A stretch of DNA of 64,000 nt from Leptospiraceae bacterium (GCA_025055765.1 JANWWS010000049.1:33908-97907), one strand, 5' to 3'; shown: positions 1 through 8,284, counted from the first letter of the stretch. A program made the numbers and translations. Notes: generated by a model not told the origin, from the sequence alone.

Positions 1-87
1 CATTTGCTTAGTTATCTCATTTCTTTTGGGCATGGGCAAATGAGCTTTACAAAAAAGCTGGTGGCTTTTAAGGGTTCATGTGGTTAG
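1..87 (+). CDS. C-terminal fragment of an unidentified gene
   Basis: The first frame is open from base 1 to a TAG at 85-87 and encodes 28 residues (begins HLLSYLISF, ends AFKGSCG). It would overlap the GTG start of the YraN gene by 8 bases, a common arrangement for coupled genes. I do not recognise the tail. RNase HII often precedes yraN, but the usual HR-SF ending of RNase HII is not visible. It could simply be chance open frame. Confidence 0.3.
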   Translation, partial: HLLSYLISFGHGQMSFTKKLVAFKGSCG

Positions 88-418
88 CAAAGGAATTGTG
101 TTTGAAGCCAAGGTAGTAGCCTTCTTAGAAAGGCAAGGATATACGATTCTTGGTCGAAACAGACGCATTGCCTCCATCGAGATCGACATTTTAGCAAAAA
201 AAGAAATGGGGGATGAAGAGCATTTTTACTTTGTCGAATGCAAATCATCGCCGACAACTGGCTACCCCCTCATGGGCCGCCGACAAAAGGAGCGTTACTT
301 GAAAGCTATGGCGACTTTTCAAGCAGAGAGAGGAGAATTTCTCAATGTCCATCTGGCGCTCGCCTTTCCGGATGAGCTAACCGGCGAAGTCTTGTTTATC
401 CCTGATTACTTTGCATAA
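80..418 (+). CDS. YraN/UPF0102 family nuclease-like protein
   Basis: The 112-residue product matches the small UPF0102 (YraN) family, which has a restriction-endonuclease-like fold. Visible family marks are the N-terminal GIVFEAKVVAFLERQGY helix, the RNRR segment, the acidic IEIDILAKK strand and the VECKSS strand. The catalytic-type E-D-ExK pattern is therefore intact. The biochemical role of the family is not settled; DNA processing is usually assumed. The start is GTG at 80, directly after an overlapping upstream reading frame. The 3' end overlaps the convergent desaturase gene by 23 bases. Confidence 0.85.
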   Translation: MVSKGIVFEAKVVAFLERQGYTILGRNRRIASIEIDILAKKEMGDEEHFYFVECKSSPTTGYPLMGRRQKERYLKAMATFQAERGEFLNVHLALAFPDELTGEVLFIPDYFA

Positions 419-1274
419 GGAGCTTTAGGCGGTGGGCATAGCGCACCCTGTCGGGAACAGGTCTTAGATTCTTAACAATGCCAAGCCAAGAGAGTACCTT
501 TAATAAGTAATAGGTAAGGTCAATTTCATACCAAAACCACCCCATACGGGCGCTATGTGGGTAAAAGTGATGGTTGTTATGCCAACCCTCTCCCATGGTG
601 GTGAGAGCCAAGAACCAATGGTTGCGCGAATTATCCCCTGTTTCATAACGTTTCTTACCAAGAACATGGGTTAGGGAATTTATGGTAAAGGTGGAGTGAT
701 AAAGAATGATCGTACTCAAGAAAAAGCCAATCCATAGGGCGGAAAACCCGCCTATGAGCCAAACGGTAAAACCGACTACCCAAGGGGGAATGAAATCATA
801 TTCATTTAAGAAGCGGATTTCGGGGTATTTGGCAAAATCCTTGATCTTTTCTGTGAGAGTTCTTTTGTAGCGCTTATCAAAAATCCAGCCAACATGACTG
901 TACCAAAAACCCCTTTGTTTAGGGGAATGGGGATCTAGGGGAGTGTCGCTTAATCGATGGTGTTCTCGGTGGTGGCTTGCCCACCACAACACGCCTTTTT
1001 GACCAGAGCTTTGCGCCATGAAAGCAAAGATAAACTGCCAAAAGCGATTCAATTTAAAAGCTCGATGAGAAAAATATCGATGGTAGCCGGCGGTGATAAA
1101 AAACATGCGCACAACGTAAAGCACCACACAGATAATCCAATCTACAGGCTTTACTTGCGTAAAAAAGGCAAATAAGGGGAAAAAATGCATGACAAGGAAC
1201 ATTTTTTCCCCACTGAGATGGGTGTTGAACCACGAAAACCCCTTGGTAACAAAACGCGACATGCGAGCCATCAT
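396..1274 (-). CDS. Membrane acyl-CoA/acyl-lipid delta-9-type fatty acid desaturase
   Basis: A 292-residue integral membrane protein with the three histidine boxes of the stearoyl-CoA desaturase family: HRYFSHR (HxxxxH), HREHH (HxxHH) and HNNHH (HxxHH). These bind the di-iron centre that introduces a cis double bond into a fatty acyl chain using O2. Hydrophobic segments surround the boxes as expected. Length is normal for bacterial delta-9 enzymes. Two consecutive ATG codons open the frame; the first is used here. It is transcribed divergently from the Bfd-like ferredoxin gene. The need for O2 suggests at least microaerobic growth. Confidence 0.9.
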   Translation of the reverse strand: MMARMSRFVTKGFSWFNTHLSGEKMFLVMHFFPLFAFFTQVKPVDWIICVVLYVVRMFFITAGYHRYFSHRAFKLNRFWQFIFAFMAQSSGQKGVLWWASHHREHHRLSDTPLDPHSPKQRGFWYSHVGWIFDKRYKRTLTEKIKDFAKYPEIRFLNEYDFIPPWVVGFTVWLIGGFSALWIGFFLSTIILYHSTFTINSLTHVLGKKRYETGDNSRNHWFLALTTMGEGWHNNHHFYPHSARMGWFWYEIDLTYYLLKVLSWLGIVKNLRPVPDRVRYAHRLKLLMQSNQG

Positions 1275-1336
1275 GAGCTACCTACCTGAAAATAGGAGGC
1301 TAAACTTCCTAAGAAGTTGCAAAAATATATGATTTT

Positions 1337-1365
1337 TGTCCAAATTTTTTATAAAACATTGGACA
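1337..1365. promoter_or_regulatory. Inverted repeat TGTCCAA-N15-TTGGACA between desaturase and bfd-like gene
   Basis: A perfect 7-bp inverted repeat (1337-1343 and 1359-1365) lies in the divergent intergenic region. Its right arm contains TTGGAC (1359-1364), which could be the -35 of the bfd-like gene, followed after 17 bp by TTAAAA (1382-1387). It may be an operator for either gene. No known regulator is assigned. Confidence 0.35.
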
Positions 1366-1403
1366 CAAGTAATAGATTTTTTTAAAAAGTGGACGGGATA
1401 GTT

Positions 1404-1422
1404 GAGAATAATTATCATTCTC
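1404..1422. promoter_or_regulatory. Fur-box-like operator
   Basis: The 19-mer GAGAATAATTATCATTCTC matches the classical Fur box GATAATGATAATCATTATC at 15 of 19 positions and is nearly palindromic (half sites GAGAATAAT and GAGAATGAT). It sits just downstream of a TTGGAC-17-TTAAAA promoter candidate and immediately before the GTG at 1425. That placement suits iron-dependent repression of the ferredoxin gene. Confidence 0.6.
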
Positions 1423-1424
1423 TT

Positions 1425-1613
1425 GTGATTCTGTGCCATTGTTCTCAGATCAACGAAAAAGCTTTGCTTGATTACCTAGCCCGCTATGGTTGCACCCTGG
1501 AGGAGGCATGCCAGCATCTTGGAATTGGGCAAGGATGTCAAAAATGCGAAGAAAGCCTCCTCGAATTCCGCAAAAAGTATAGTCTCGGCTTCAAGGAGGA
1601 GGTACCTGTTTAA
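1425..1613 (+). CDS. Bfd-like (bacterioferritin-associated) [2Fe-2S] ferredoxin
   Basis: The short protein has the BFD-type [2Fe-2S] pattern: CHC near the N-terminus and CQKC about 35 residues later, with the usual CTLEEACQHLGIGQGC stretch between them. In the known family this domain reduces bacterioferritin to release iron. A longer frame starts at GTG 1389, but that would place a Fur-box-like palindrome (1404-1422) inside the coding sequence. Starting at GTG 1425 gives 62 residues, the usual Bfd size, with the operator in the leader. Neither start has a clear Shine-Dalgarno sequence. The 3' end overlaps the convergent lipoprotein gene by 23 bases. Confidence 0.75.
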   Translation: MILCHCSQINEKALLDYLARYGCTLEEACQHLGIGQGCQKCEESLLEFRKKYSLGFKEEVPV

Positions 1614-2046
1614 TGGCGGGCGCTGACCAGGGTTGTTGGATCCTTTCCACACGTGCTCTCACGGCAAGGTGGCTGCCAGGCATGAGCGAAAGATCCGAAA
1701 ACACACATAGGTAGCTGGCTTGAGAGGGATTTCCAGCAAAAACACGTATGCGCTCATAAAAGGGAATTTGCCCACCTGCCATAGGGCAAAAATAAGGCGG
1801 GCGCATATTTGGTGGCTCCTTCAAAAGCTCTTCCCGCTCAAAACTCACGAAAAATCCATAGCCACTAAAACCCTCTTCCCGATTATCGCTTTGAAAACTT
1901 ATCTCATAACCCCCCTGGCTAGCCATGATTTGAAGATCAACGGGTGATTGGATAATTTCGTAGAGCTGAAAGACTTCACTTGCGCAGTATGAGCACAAAA
2001 GGAGTAAACTCAATAGCCAATAGCGACCACTAATAAAAAAGGGCAT
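1591..2046 (-). CDS. Hypothetical secreted protein or lipoprotein
   Basis: A 151-residue protein of no recognised family. The N-terminus (MPFFISGRYWLLSLLLLCSYCAS) is a signal peptide with two possible lipobox cysteines. The mature part has a YEISFQSDN/GFFVSF stretch resembling a small beta-sandwich, and ends with a proline-rich tail. Its start overlaps the end of the SNF transporter gene by 17 bases, so the two are probably co-transcribed and translationally coupled. Confidence 0.65.
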   Translation of the reverse strand: MPFFISGRYWLLSLLLLCSYCASEVFQLYEIIQSPVDLQIMASQGGYEISFQSDNREEGFSGYGFFVSFEREELLKEPPNMRPPYFCPMAGGQIPFYERIRVFAGNPSQASYLCVFSDLSLMPGSHLAVRARVERIQQPWSAPAIKQVPPP

Positions 2047-3655
2047 AAACTAAATGGCCAGCAACCAAAAGCATTAGGAAAGGCGTTAAGTAACGCATGG
2101 AAAACTTGTAAAAATAAAACAACCAAAGGGGATAGTGGAAAGCAGTAAATTCCGCCTTAAGCAATTCCGGCTGCACCCGATATCCGATAAAAAGAGTAAT
2201 AAAGAAACCTCCCAAAGGCAAAAAGAGGTTACTTGCTATGCGGTCAGCCCAAGTTAAGAATTGATCTACACTTAGCGCAGAGGGAATACCCAACAAAAAG
2301 GCCGAGAAGAACACGAGGCTTGTGGCTTTGGCACGCGAGTATTTCCATTCATCGACAAGATAGCTAACGGGCACTTCCATGAGAGAAATGGAAGAAGTAA
2401 GTGCTGCAATAAAAACCAAGAGGTAAAAAAGAAGGGTTAGAAAACCACCAAGGGGAAATTTTTGCAACTCGAGAGGCAAGGTGGTAAACAAAATACCAAT
2501 GCCCTGACTTGGACTCATCCCATAGACAAAGATAATAGGGAAGATCATGAGACAGGCCATTAAGGCAATAAGAGTATCCATCACCACTACCCAAATAGCA
2601 TCACGGATAACGTCACTGCTCTTACTCATATAAGAACCATAGGTCATCATAGCACCCATACCTAAGGAGAGAGTGAAGAAGGCATGGCCCAGCGCTTCTA
2701 AAATAGAGTTGGGCTTTAGCTTTTTGGGCTCTCCCGAGAGCATAAAGCGTACGGCTTCCTGCTCTTTGTCGAGCATTAGTGAATTTACCATAAGAATTAG
2801 CACAAGCAAAAAGAGGAGGGGCATGAAGACCCGAACGGATCTTTCAATTCCCCCCTTAATGCCTCTAATTATTATTAAGAAGGTAAGAGCCATGAAAACC
2901 AAATGCCAAAAGATAACACGGATTTTATTGCCAAGAAAGTTTTCAAAAAGCTGTGTTGAATAAAGGGGCAAAAGCAATTTATTTTCCCAGGAAAGGTAGT
3001 CTTTTTGCTCTTTCATTTTGGCAAAAAAATAGTTCTCCCAGTAAAGAGCACGCTTGTTTTTCTCAAGATGGGAAATTAGCTGTTCTTTGTTTAGACGCTG
3101 AAAGAGATTGGCAATCTCCTGGGCTGGGTAGCTCCCCTCTGAGATTAATCTTGCATCAAGCATTAACCTTTGTCGCTCCTCATCCGTTAGTTGGCGTCCC
3201 AAAAATTCTTTAAGAGCTTGTTTTCTAAGCTGTACCTGAGTCGCTTCTCTCTCAAGGAGCTCCTTCTTTACCTCGTAGGGAATTGCCCGAAACTCCCCGA
3301 CGAGGGCTTTTAGGCAATACTCAAGACTCCATCCGGCGACCACAGAATAATAGCTTAAAATTAAAAAAGCGCTAATTACCCCCAGAGCACCGACATAACG
3401 GTACGAGGAGTGCGCTCCCGCAAATTTCGCAAAGGCCCCCACGGGATTTCTTTCCGAGAGCTTTCCAAGCCCTATTTCACTAATCATCATAGGAAATCCG
3501 ATGAGTACAATACAGGTTAAGTAGACCAAAATAAAAAGCCCCCCTCCATTGTCGTAAGTAATATAGGGGAATTTCCAGAGATTTCCCAGACCAATAGCAG
3601 AGCCCGATGCCGCTAAAATAAAGGCGAGCTTCCCAGACCAATGTTCACGACGCAT
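2030..3655 (-). CDS. Sodium:neurotransmitter symporter (SNF/NSS) family transporter
   Basis: A 541-residue polytopic protein with the diagnostic NSS N-terminus: WSGKLAFILAASGSAIGLGNLWKFPY, then NGGGLFILVYL. TM1 carries the unwound AIGLGNLWKFP sodium/substrate site. Bacterial relatives (LeuT, TnaT, MhsT) import amino acids with Na+. A larger than usual hydrophilic, charged loop of roughly 100 residues (about 130-235) follows TM3. Substrate cannot be read from sequence. A small lipoprotein gene follows and overlaps it. Confidence 0.92.
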   Translation of the reverse strand: MRREHWSGKLAFILAASGSAIGLGNLWKFPYITYDNGGGLFILVYLTCIVLIGFPMMISEIGLGKLSERNPVGAFAKFAGAHSSYRYVGALGVISAFLILSYYSVVAGWSLEYCLKALVGEFRAIPYEVKKELLEREATQVQLRKQALKEFLGRQLTDEERQRLMLDARLISEGSYPAQEIANLFQRLNKEQLISHLEKNKRALYWENYFFAKMKEQKDYLSWENKLLLPLYSTQLFENFLGNKIRVIFWHLVFMALTFLIIIRGIKGGIERSVRVFMPLLFLLVLILMVNSLMLDKEQEAVRFMLSGEPKKLKPNSILEALGHAFFTLSLGMGAMMTYGSYMSKSSDVIRDAIWVVVMDTLIALMACLMIFPIIFVYGMSPSQGIGILFTTLPLELQKFPLGGFLTLLFYLLVFIAALTSSISLMEVPVSYLVDEWKYSRAKATSLVFFSAFLLGIPSALSVDQFLTWADRIASNLFLPLGGFFITLFIGYRVQPELLKAEFTAFHYPLWLFYFYKFSMRYLTPFLMLLVAGHLVYALFY

Positions 3656-4154
3656 TAGGGCTTATCGTGAAGGGCAAAAGGTTATGTCAAGAGCAAAAGG
3701 GTTGAAAGTGGCTAAACCCTGGGAAAAACGTTACTCTTTCTTGAAGTGTTCTTGACGGTTACCCCAGGCGTGGCTTTGCAAAAAATTCCCCAACCTACCC
3801 CTGCATTCCCTATGTTCGCCATAGGGAAAGATACTCCTAGCCGCAATGCACGCCAAAAACCTCAAAAAATAGCCTCGGCCATGGTGCGTCTCAAAGCACC
3901 TTGGTACTTGCGAAAAATTTGGATACAAGAGACTAATAGCCCAAAGAGACAAGATCCAAACGAGCGCACTTCTTCCTCGCAGGGGTGGATGGTCACTGCC
4001 CAATTCTCATGCTAGCAGCTCACAAAGCTACACCTTTGGGCTTAAGAAAGCAAGCGCAAAAAAGGCTACATGAGCTCATTTTGAAGTAGACCACAGCAAA
4101 AGTGAGAATCTCTGAAAAGACTTTTCCTCAGCAAGCGATTCTTATAATGAGAAT
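3656..4154. other. Gene-poor intergenic region with a stem-loop
   Basis: About 500 bases without a credible gene. The open frames on both strands here are low-complexity shadows of each other without ribosome binding sites. The clearest structure is a perfect 9-bp inverted repeat with a 5-base loop (TTCCCTATG-ttcgc-CATAGGGAA, 3806-3828). I looked for RNase P RNA, tmRNA and SRP RNA signatures on both strands and did not find them. The right end carries the promoter of the YhaM-like gene. Confidence 0.5.
4119..4148 (+). promoter_or_regulatory. Sigma-70-type promoter of the YhaM-like gene
   Basis: A consensus -10 TATAAT lies at 4143-4148, with a weak -35 (GACTTT, 4119-4124) 18 bases upstream. 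The expected transcription start falls at about 4155, exactly the A of the ATG, and no Shine-Dalgarno sequence is visible. The mRNA may therefore be leaderless. Confidence 0.5.
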
Positions 4155-5132
4155 ATGCCCCAAAAGCCCCCATTAAAAAAAGAAGAATTACCCTACATAC
4201 GCGATTTGGAAACAGGCTTTCTTGAAGAGGGTTACTTTTTGCTTTATCGGTTAAACTTAGTCAAAAGCCGCCAAGATAAACCCTACTTAAGACTTATTCT
4301 TTCTGATAAGAGCGGACTTATGCCGGCTGTATTTTTTGGAAGCCAGCGCGAGATCGAACACACTTATAAAAAACTACGTAAGGGTCAAGTTGTAAAGATC
4401 CAAGGAATTATTGAAGAATTTGCTCAGACATTGCAGATAAAGCTATACAAGATTGAACCTGCATCACCCCCACATGGAGAGCTTAGCCGTTTTTTTAAAA
4501 GAACACCTCACGACCGCCGCAAACTCCACCGTCGCATGAGAGATCTCTTAAATAGTCTCGAGCGAGAATCTCTAAAAAACCTATGCCTGAGCTTTCTCAA
4601 CAACCGTGAGTTCTTGCGCCTTTTTCTCGAAGCCCCTGCCTCTCGTGTGGTACACCACGCTTATGTGGGGGGTCTTTTAGAGCACACCCTACATGTTATG
4701 GAACTATGTGACAGCTATAGCCGTATTTTCCCTTGGGCCGAGCGGGATCTGCTCATCTCGGGAGCATTTTTGCATGATATTGGTAAAGTGGATGAATACG
4801 AATATCTCTTTCAGGCTATCGAGCACACCTCAAAAGGGAAACTTAAGGGCCATACCCTTTTGGGTTACGAGAGACTCCAAGCAATGTTACAACATTATCC
4901 TCTAGAAGAGCCTCTGCGTTTAAAGGTAGAACATATCCTCCTTGCCCATCAGGGCCGCCGTATCTGGGGTGCCGTGGAGGAACCACGTTTTCTAGAAGCC
5001 TACCTAGTCCACGCAGCCGATGCAACGGACGCCTCCCAATTTATTTACTCAGAGCCCCGACGAGAAAAGCGCCAAGACCGAGAGTGGAGTGATTATATTA
5101 GCTACCTAGGACGCGATATCTATCTCGGTTAA
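4155..5132 (+). CDS. YhaM-type 3'-5' exonuclease (OB-fold plus HD domain)
   Basis: The 325-residue protein has an N-terminal OB-fold nucleic-acid-binding domain (about residues 28-100, including LRLILSDKSGLMPAVFFG) and a C-terminal HD phosphohydrolase domain. The metal ligands are visible as HHAYVGGLLEHT (about 167-178) and FLHDIGK (about 205-211). This order and size fit the YhaM exoribonuclease family (Firmicutes CBF1/YhaM), which trims RNA and ssDNA from the 3' end. The ATG follows the -10 box by six bases. The 3' end overlaps the convergent lgt gene by 35 bases. Confidence 0.85.
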   Translation: MPQKPPLKKEELPYIRDLETGFLEEGYFLLYRLNLVKSRQDKPYLRLILSDKSGLMPAVFFGSQREIEHTYKKLRKGQVVKIQGIIEEFAQTLQIKLYKIEPASPPHGELSRFFKRTPHDRRKLHRRMRDLLNSLERESLKNLCLSFLNNREFLRLFLEAPASRVVHHAYVGGLLEHTLHVMELCDSYSRIFPWAERDLLISGAFLHDIGKVDEYEYLFQAIEHTSKGKLKGHTLLGYERLQAMLQHYPLEEPLRLKVEHILLAHQGRRIWGAVEEPRFLEAYLVHAADATDASQFIYSEPRREKRQDREWSDYISYLGRDIYLG

Positions 5133-5877
5133 GAAAAAGAAGCCCCAAAGCGAGAACAAAAAGAAGCAAAGAGACAATCTGGGCTTGACTAAGACCTCCG
5201 TAAATTCTGGGGTTCAGGCGTAGAAATTCCACATAATAGCGAAATAGGGCATGCAATAGGAGGTATCGTAGGAAAAGCTCGCCAGCTCTTTGGAGTTTTT
5301 GCCCCAAATAGGCTAGAGCATAGGCGAGCAGAGACAAAATCGCCTCCCAAAGAGGGGTGTTGAAGACCCGGAGGTTAGGATTTCCATACCGCTGAACAAG
5401 GGACTGCCAGTTCGCCACCCCATGAGGGAAGGCGTGGCAAAGTGGTTCCCCCAAGAAAGGGGGGCATGGAATTCCATAACAGCCATCCCCAGAGAAAAAG
5501 CAACCCAGCCTCCCCATCGCATAGCCAAAAGCTAAGGAGGGTGTTAGCTTATCGGACAATTGCCATAAGAGCTCAGGTCCAGGCCTTAGGTAAAGAAGGA
5601 GGACCACGGCAGCCAAGAGAAACCCGCCGTACCAATTAAGGCCATGACTAGCCCCCCAGGCATGGTAGGGCTTCTCCAGTTCATAAAAGAGCTGGGCACC
5701 CAGGTATCCAGATATCGCAGAAAGCAGAAGAGCGCTTTCAGCAAAAAGGGGTGGCAGAGGTAGGTTTTTTACATAGAATTTTGCGTAGACATAGACTAGT
5801 AGGAAAGCCAGGGCGAGAAAAAAACCATAGATTGGCACATCTAGTTGAAAGAATGGGGTATAACCCAGTTGCCACAT
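5098..5877 (-). CDS. lgt: Prolipoprotein diacylglyceryl transferase (Lgt family)
   Basis: A 259-residue polytopic membrane protein of the Lgt family, which transfers diacylglycerol from phosphatidylglycerol to the lipobox cysteine of prolipoproteins. Recognisable parts are the NWYGGFLLAAVV segment, the GRLGCFFSGDGCYG signature and the C-terminal RYYVEFLRLNPRIYGGLSQAQ block. The signature differs from the E. coli form (GRIGNFINGE), as in several non-proteobacterial variants, so a divergent family member is possible. It lies 17 bases after recF, forming dnaN-recF-lgt. The many lipoproteins in the window are its likely clients. Confidence 0.82.
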   Translation of the reverse strand: MWQLGYTPFFQLDVPIYGFFLALAFLLVYVYAKFYVKNLPLPPLFAESALLLSAISGYLGAQLFYELEKPYHAWGASHGLNWYGGFLLAAVVLLLYLRPGPELLWQLSDKLTPSLAFGYAMGRLGCFFSGDGCYGIPCPPFLGEPLCHAFPHGVANWQSLVQRYGNPNLRVFNTPLWEAILSLLAYALAYLGQKLQRAGELFLRYLLLHALFRYYVEFLRLNPRIYGGLSQAQIVSLLLFVLALGLLFLNRDRYRVLGS

Positions 5878-5894
5878 ACAGGAAAAATCCCCAT

Positions 5895-7055
5895 CTATGA
5901 TGGTAGCTTTTCCACAACCACGGTTTTATTTTGTTCTTTTTCCTTTTTGCTTAAAGTAAAAACCTCTACCGCCATAGCTAAGTTTTTTTCCCGAAGAAAG
6001 GTGTGCATTTCACCAAGATCCGTAGTAGTAAAGAAGGCCTGTCCCACACTTTGCAGAAAGCGCACAAAGGCTTGACGGCGGCTTAGATCTAATTCATTTA
6101 AAACATCATCTACGAGCAAAAGAGGTATTTTGTTTAGCACCTGGGTAAAATAGCTGTATTGCGCCATCTTCAAAGCCAACACGAGGGTGCGCTTTTGGCC
6201 TTGCGAAGCAATTTGCAGCAACTCTGTCTCCGGTTTTTGGGGAGGATGGAATAACAGACGGTCTCGATGAATACCCCAATTTGTCTTTTTGGTCTTTAGG
6301 TCATACTCAAAACCCTTCTCCAGGGTTTTGAGGTATTGCATCGGTTCATCCCCCTCAGGAATAGAGGGTTGGTAGGTCATTTCCCAATTATCTTGGCCAT
6401 TAGAGATAAAATGCAGGTAGTTTTTCAGGTTTGGTAAATAGTTTTGTACAAATTCTCGCCGCTTTTGTATGAGTATTGCTCCAAGACGGGCAAGCTCTTC
6501 ATCCAGAGCGCGGTACATCAGGGGATCTCGAATGAGCCTTTGGAGGAGGGCATTGCGTTGCTTTAAAACACGCTGGTATTTTTGTAGAGATTCGAGATAC
6601 AGTGGCATTAAGGTAGAAAGTACTATGTCTAAAAAGCGTCGGCGCTCTTGAGGCCCACCTTGCACGATTTCCAGATCTTCGGGCGAGAAAACAACTAAAG
6701 GAAGTCGACCCATATAGTCGGCCAGCTTTGTCACTTTCTCGCGATTTACAAGAAGGCGGCGACCTTGCTTAAGTCCGTAGGCTGCATGCAAATGGAGGTT
6801 TTGGCTGTCCTCTTTGATATCGGCGCTTACAGCATAATGTTCTTCTCCCCACCGTATGAGATCCTGGTCTTTGGCTTGGCGAAAGGAGCGCACGAGGGCG
6901 ATCACCGAGATGGCTTCTAGAATGCTGGTTTTACCCATGCCATTTTGCCCAATAAAAAAGATAATATCCCCCTCAAAATCTAAATCGAGGCTTTCAAAAA
7001 CCCGAAAATTCGCTAGCTTCAGGTGTCTTACACGCAAAGCCTGGGGCTTTGACAC
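5895..7055 (-). CDS. recF: DNA replication and repair protein RecF
   Basis: The 386-residue SMC-like ATPase has Walker A (GQNGMGKTS, about residues 38-46), the ABC signature region (ASQGQKRT) and Walker B (LLLVDDVLNELD) in the right order and spacing. RecF loads RecA at single-strand gaps together with RecO and RecR. The start is GTG at 7055, two bases after the dnaN stop, so translation is coupled to dnaN. This dnaN-recF order is typical of origin regions, yet dnaA is not next to it. Confidence 0.95.
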   Translation of the reverse strand: MSKPQALRVRHLKLANFRVFESLDLDFEGDIIFFIGQNGMGKTSILEAISVIALVRSFRQAKDQDLIRWGEEHYAVSADIKEDSQNLHLHAAYGLKQGRRLLVNREKVTKLADYMGRLPLVVFSPEDLEIVQGGPQERRRFLDIVLSTLMPLYLESLQKYQRVLKQRNALLQRLIRDPLMYRALDEELARLGAILIQKRREFVQNYLPNLKNYLHFISNGQDNWEMTYQPSIPEGDEPMQYLKTLEKGFEYDLKTKKTNWGIHRDRLLFHPPQKPETELLQIASQGQKRTLVLALKMAQYSYFTQVLNKIPLLLVDDVLNELDLSRRQAFVRFLQSVGQAFFTTTDLGEMHTFLREKNLAMAVEVFTLSKKEKEQNKTVVVEKLPS

Positions 7056-7057
7056 CT

Positions 7058-8197
7058 TTAGAGCCTAACCGGCATGATCAGGGCCACAAAATCAGGATCC
7101 TTTATATCTCGTATAACCACAGGTTTTGCGGGATCGCTTACGCCAAATAAGAGCTCCTCACAGTCAAGACTTCGTACTACATCCATGAGAAAGCTTCCAT
7201 TTAGGCCCACGAGCATTTCCTGTCCTTCGTAGGCAATGGCCAGAGAAGCTCGGGCGTCTCCCCCATCTCTTGTCGCTGCTTTGAACTCAAGAAGCCCTGA
7301 TTTAATATTCATTTCAATTGTGTGACCCGGAGGCGCAGAAACGACAACTATTTGCTCGAGAGCGGAGATAAAATCTTCTCGTCGTATGCGGAATTCAATT
7401 GGGTTTGTTGATGGTATCACTTTTTTGTACTCGGGGAAGCGACCCTCGAGTAGCCTGCTTTTCATTTCCGCATCCCCACAGCGTAAGTAAATTTCGCGTT
7501 GCTCGACGGCAAGATAAGCCGTTTCATTTTCTTCTAATACCCGCAGCATTTCCCGCAAAGCGCGGTGATGGACGACAATATCTCCCTCATGCACAAAACG
7601 CACCGGGGTATTAAGTTTTCTCGTGATAGCCGCAAGCCTTCGTCCATCGGTGCCAACTAGGGTAAGATTATTTTCTTCAAAAATAAAACATAGGCCACTA
7701 AAGATATAGCGGTTATCCTCTTGGCTTATGCTGTACATGGTTTTGCGAATCATTTCTAAAAGAGTGTCGGAATCTATCTCGGTTAGAGTATCTTTTCGTT
7801 CTAGCTCCAATGTGGAAAACTGGTCCGCCACAATCCCCGGAATTTGATATTTAGCCGATAACTCCCCCGAACCATAAATACGCACTAAATACCCCTTTTG
7901 GCCTTCGGCCGCTACTTCTTTTTCCTCAACTTCTACAGCAATATCTTTGGAGACAATTTTCCTTGCAATGTCAAAAGAAAGTCTGGCATTTATAAGTACC
8001 TCTCCGTTTACTGCATTTTCCACGGGGAGGCTGATACGGACAATATTTTCATTATCAGAGGCCGTAAGATATAGGGTTTTATCAGATACAGTAAGCAACA
8101 CATTCGAATAAATGCTTTTACTATCGCGCGAAAGAATTATGGTATCAATTTTCGAAATAGCCTTTTCTAAGGCACTTTTTTCACAACGAAATTTCAT
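7058..8197 (-). CDS. dnaN: DNA polymerase III sliding clamp, beta subunit
   Basis: The 379-residue product has the three-domain clamp layout: N-terminal MKFRCEKSALEKAISKID, central TDGRRLAAI, and the C-terminal tail ALIMPVRL typical of DnaN. The open frame extends further upstream, but the ATG at 8197 is preceded by a strong AGGGGG ribosome binding site at good spacing and matches the usual DnaN N-terminus, so it was chosen. The clamp tethers polymerase III and repair enzymes to DNA. It is divergent from the GH36 gene, and recF and lgt follow. Confidence 0.95.
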   Translation of the reverse strand: MKFRCEKSALEKAISKIDTIILSRDSKSIYSNVLLTVSDKTLYLTASDNENIVRISLPVENAVNGEVLINARLSFDIARKIVSKDIAVEVEEKEVAAEGQKGYLVRIYGSGELSAKYQIPGIVADQFSTLELERKDTLTEIDSDTLLEMIRKTMYSISQEDNRYIFSGLCFIFEENNLTLVGTDGRRLAAITRKLNTPVRFVHEGDIVVHHRALREMLRVLEENETAYLAVEQREIYLRCGDAEMKSRLLEGRFPEYKKVIPSTNPIEFRIRREDFISALEQIVVVSAPPGHTIEMNIKSGLLEFKAATRDGGDARASLAIAYEGQEMLVGLNGSFLMDVVRSLDCEELLFGVSDPAKPVVIRDIKDPDFVALIMPVRL

Positions 8198-8284
8198 GCT
8201 TCCCCCTGGTTTCTTTTCTGTGGCTAAGTGATAGAGTAAAGCAAAAAAGAGTTGCCTCAAAGCTTTTTCATGAAAAGAGAGCAC

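Noticed and set aside
3731..4015. Overlapping open frames on both strands in the 3.7-4.0 kb gap
   Set aside because: Each is the shadow of the other, composition is unlike neighbouring genes, and no family or start signal is seen.
3656..4154. RNase P RNA, tmRNA or SRP RNA
   Set aside because: None of the universally conserved segments (such as GGAAAGTCC of RNase P RNA or the tRNA-like ends of tmRNA) were found on either strand.
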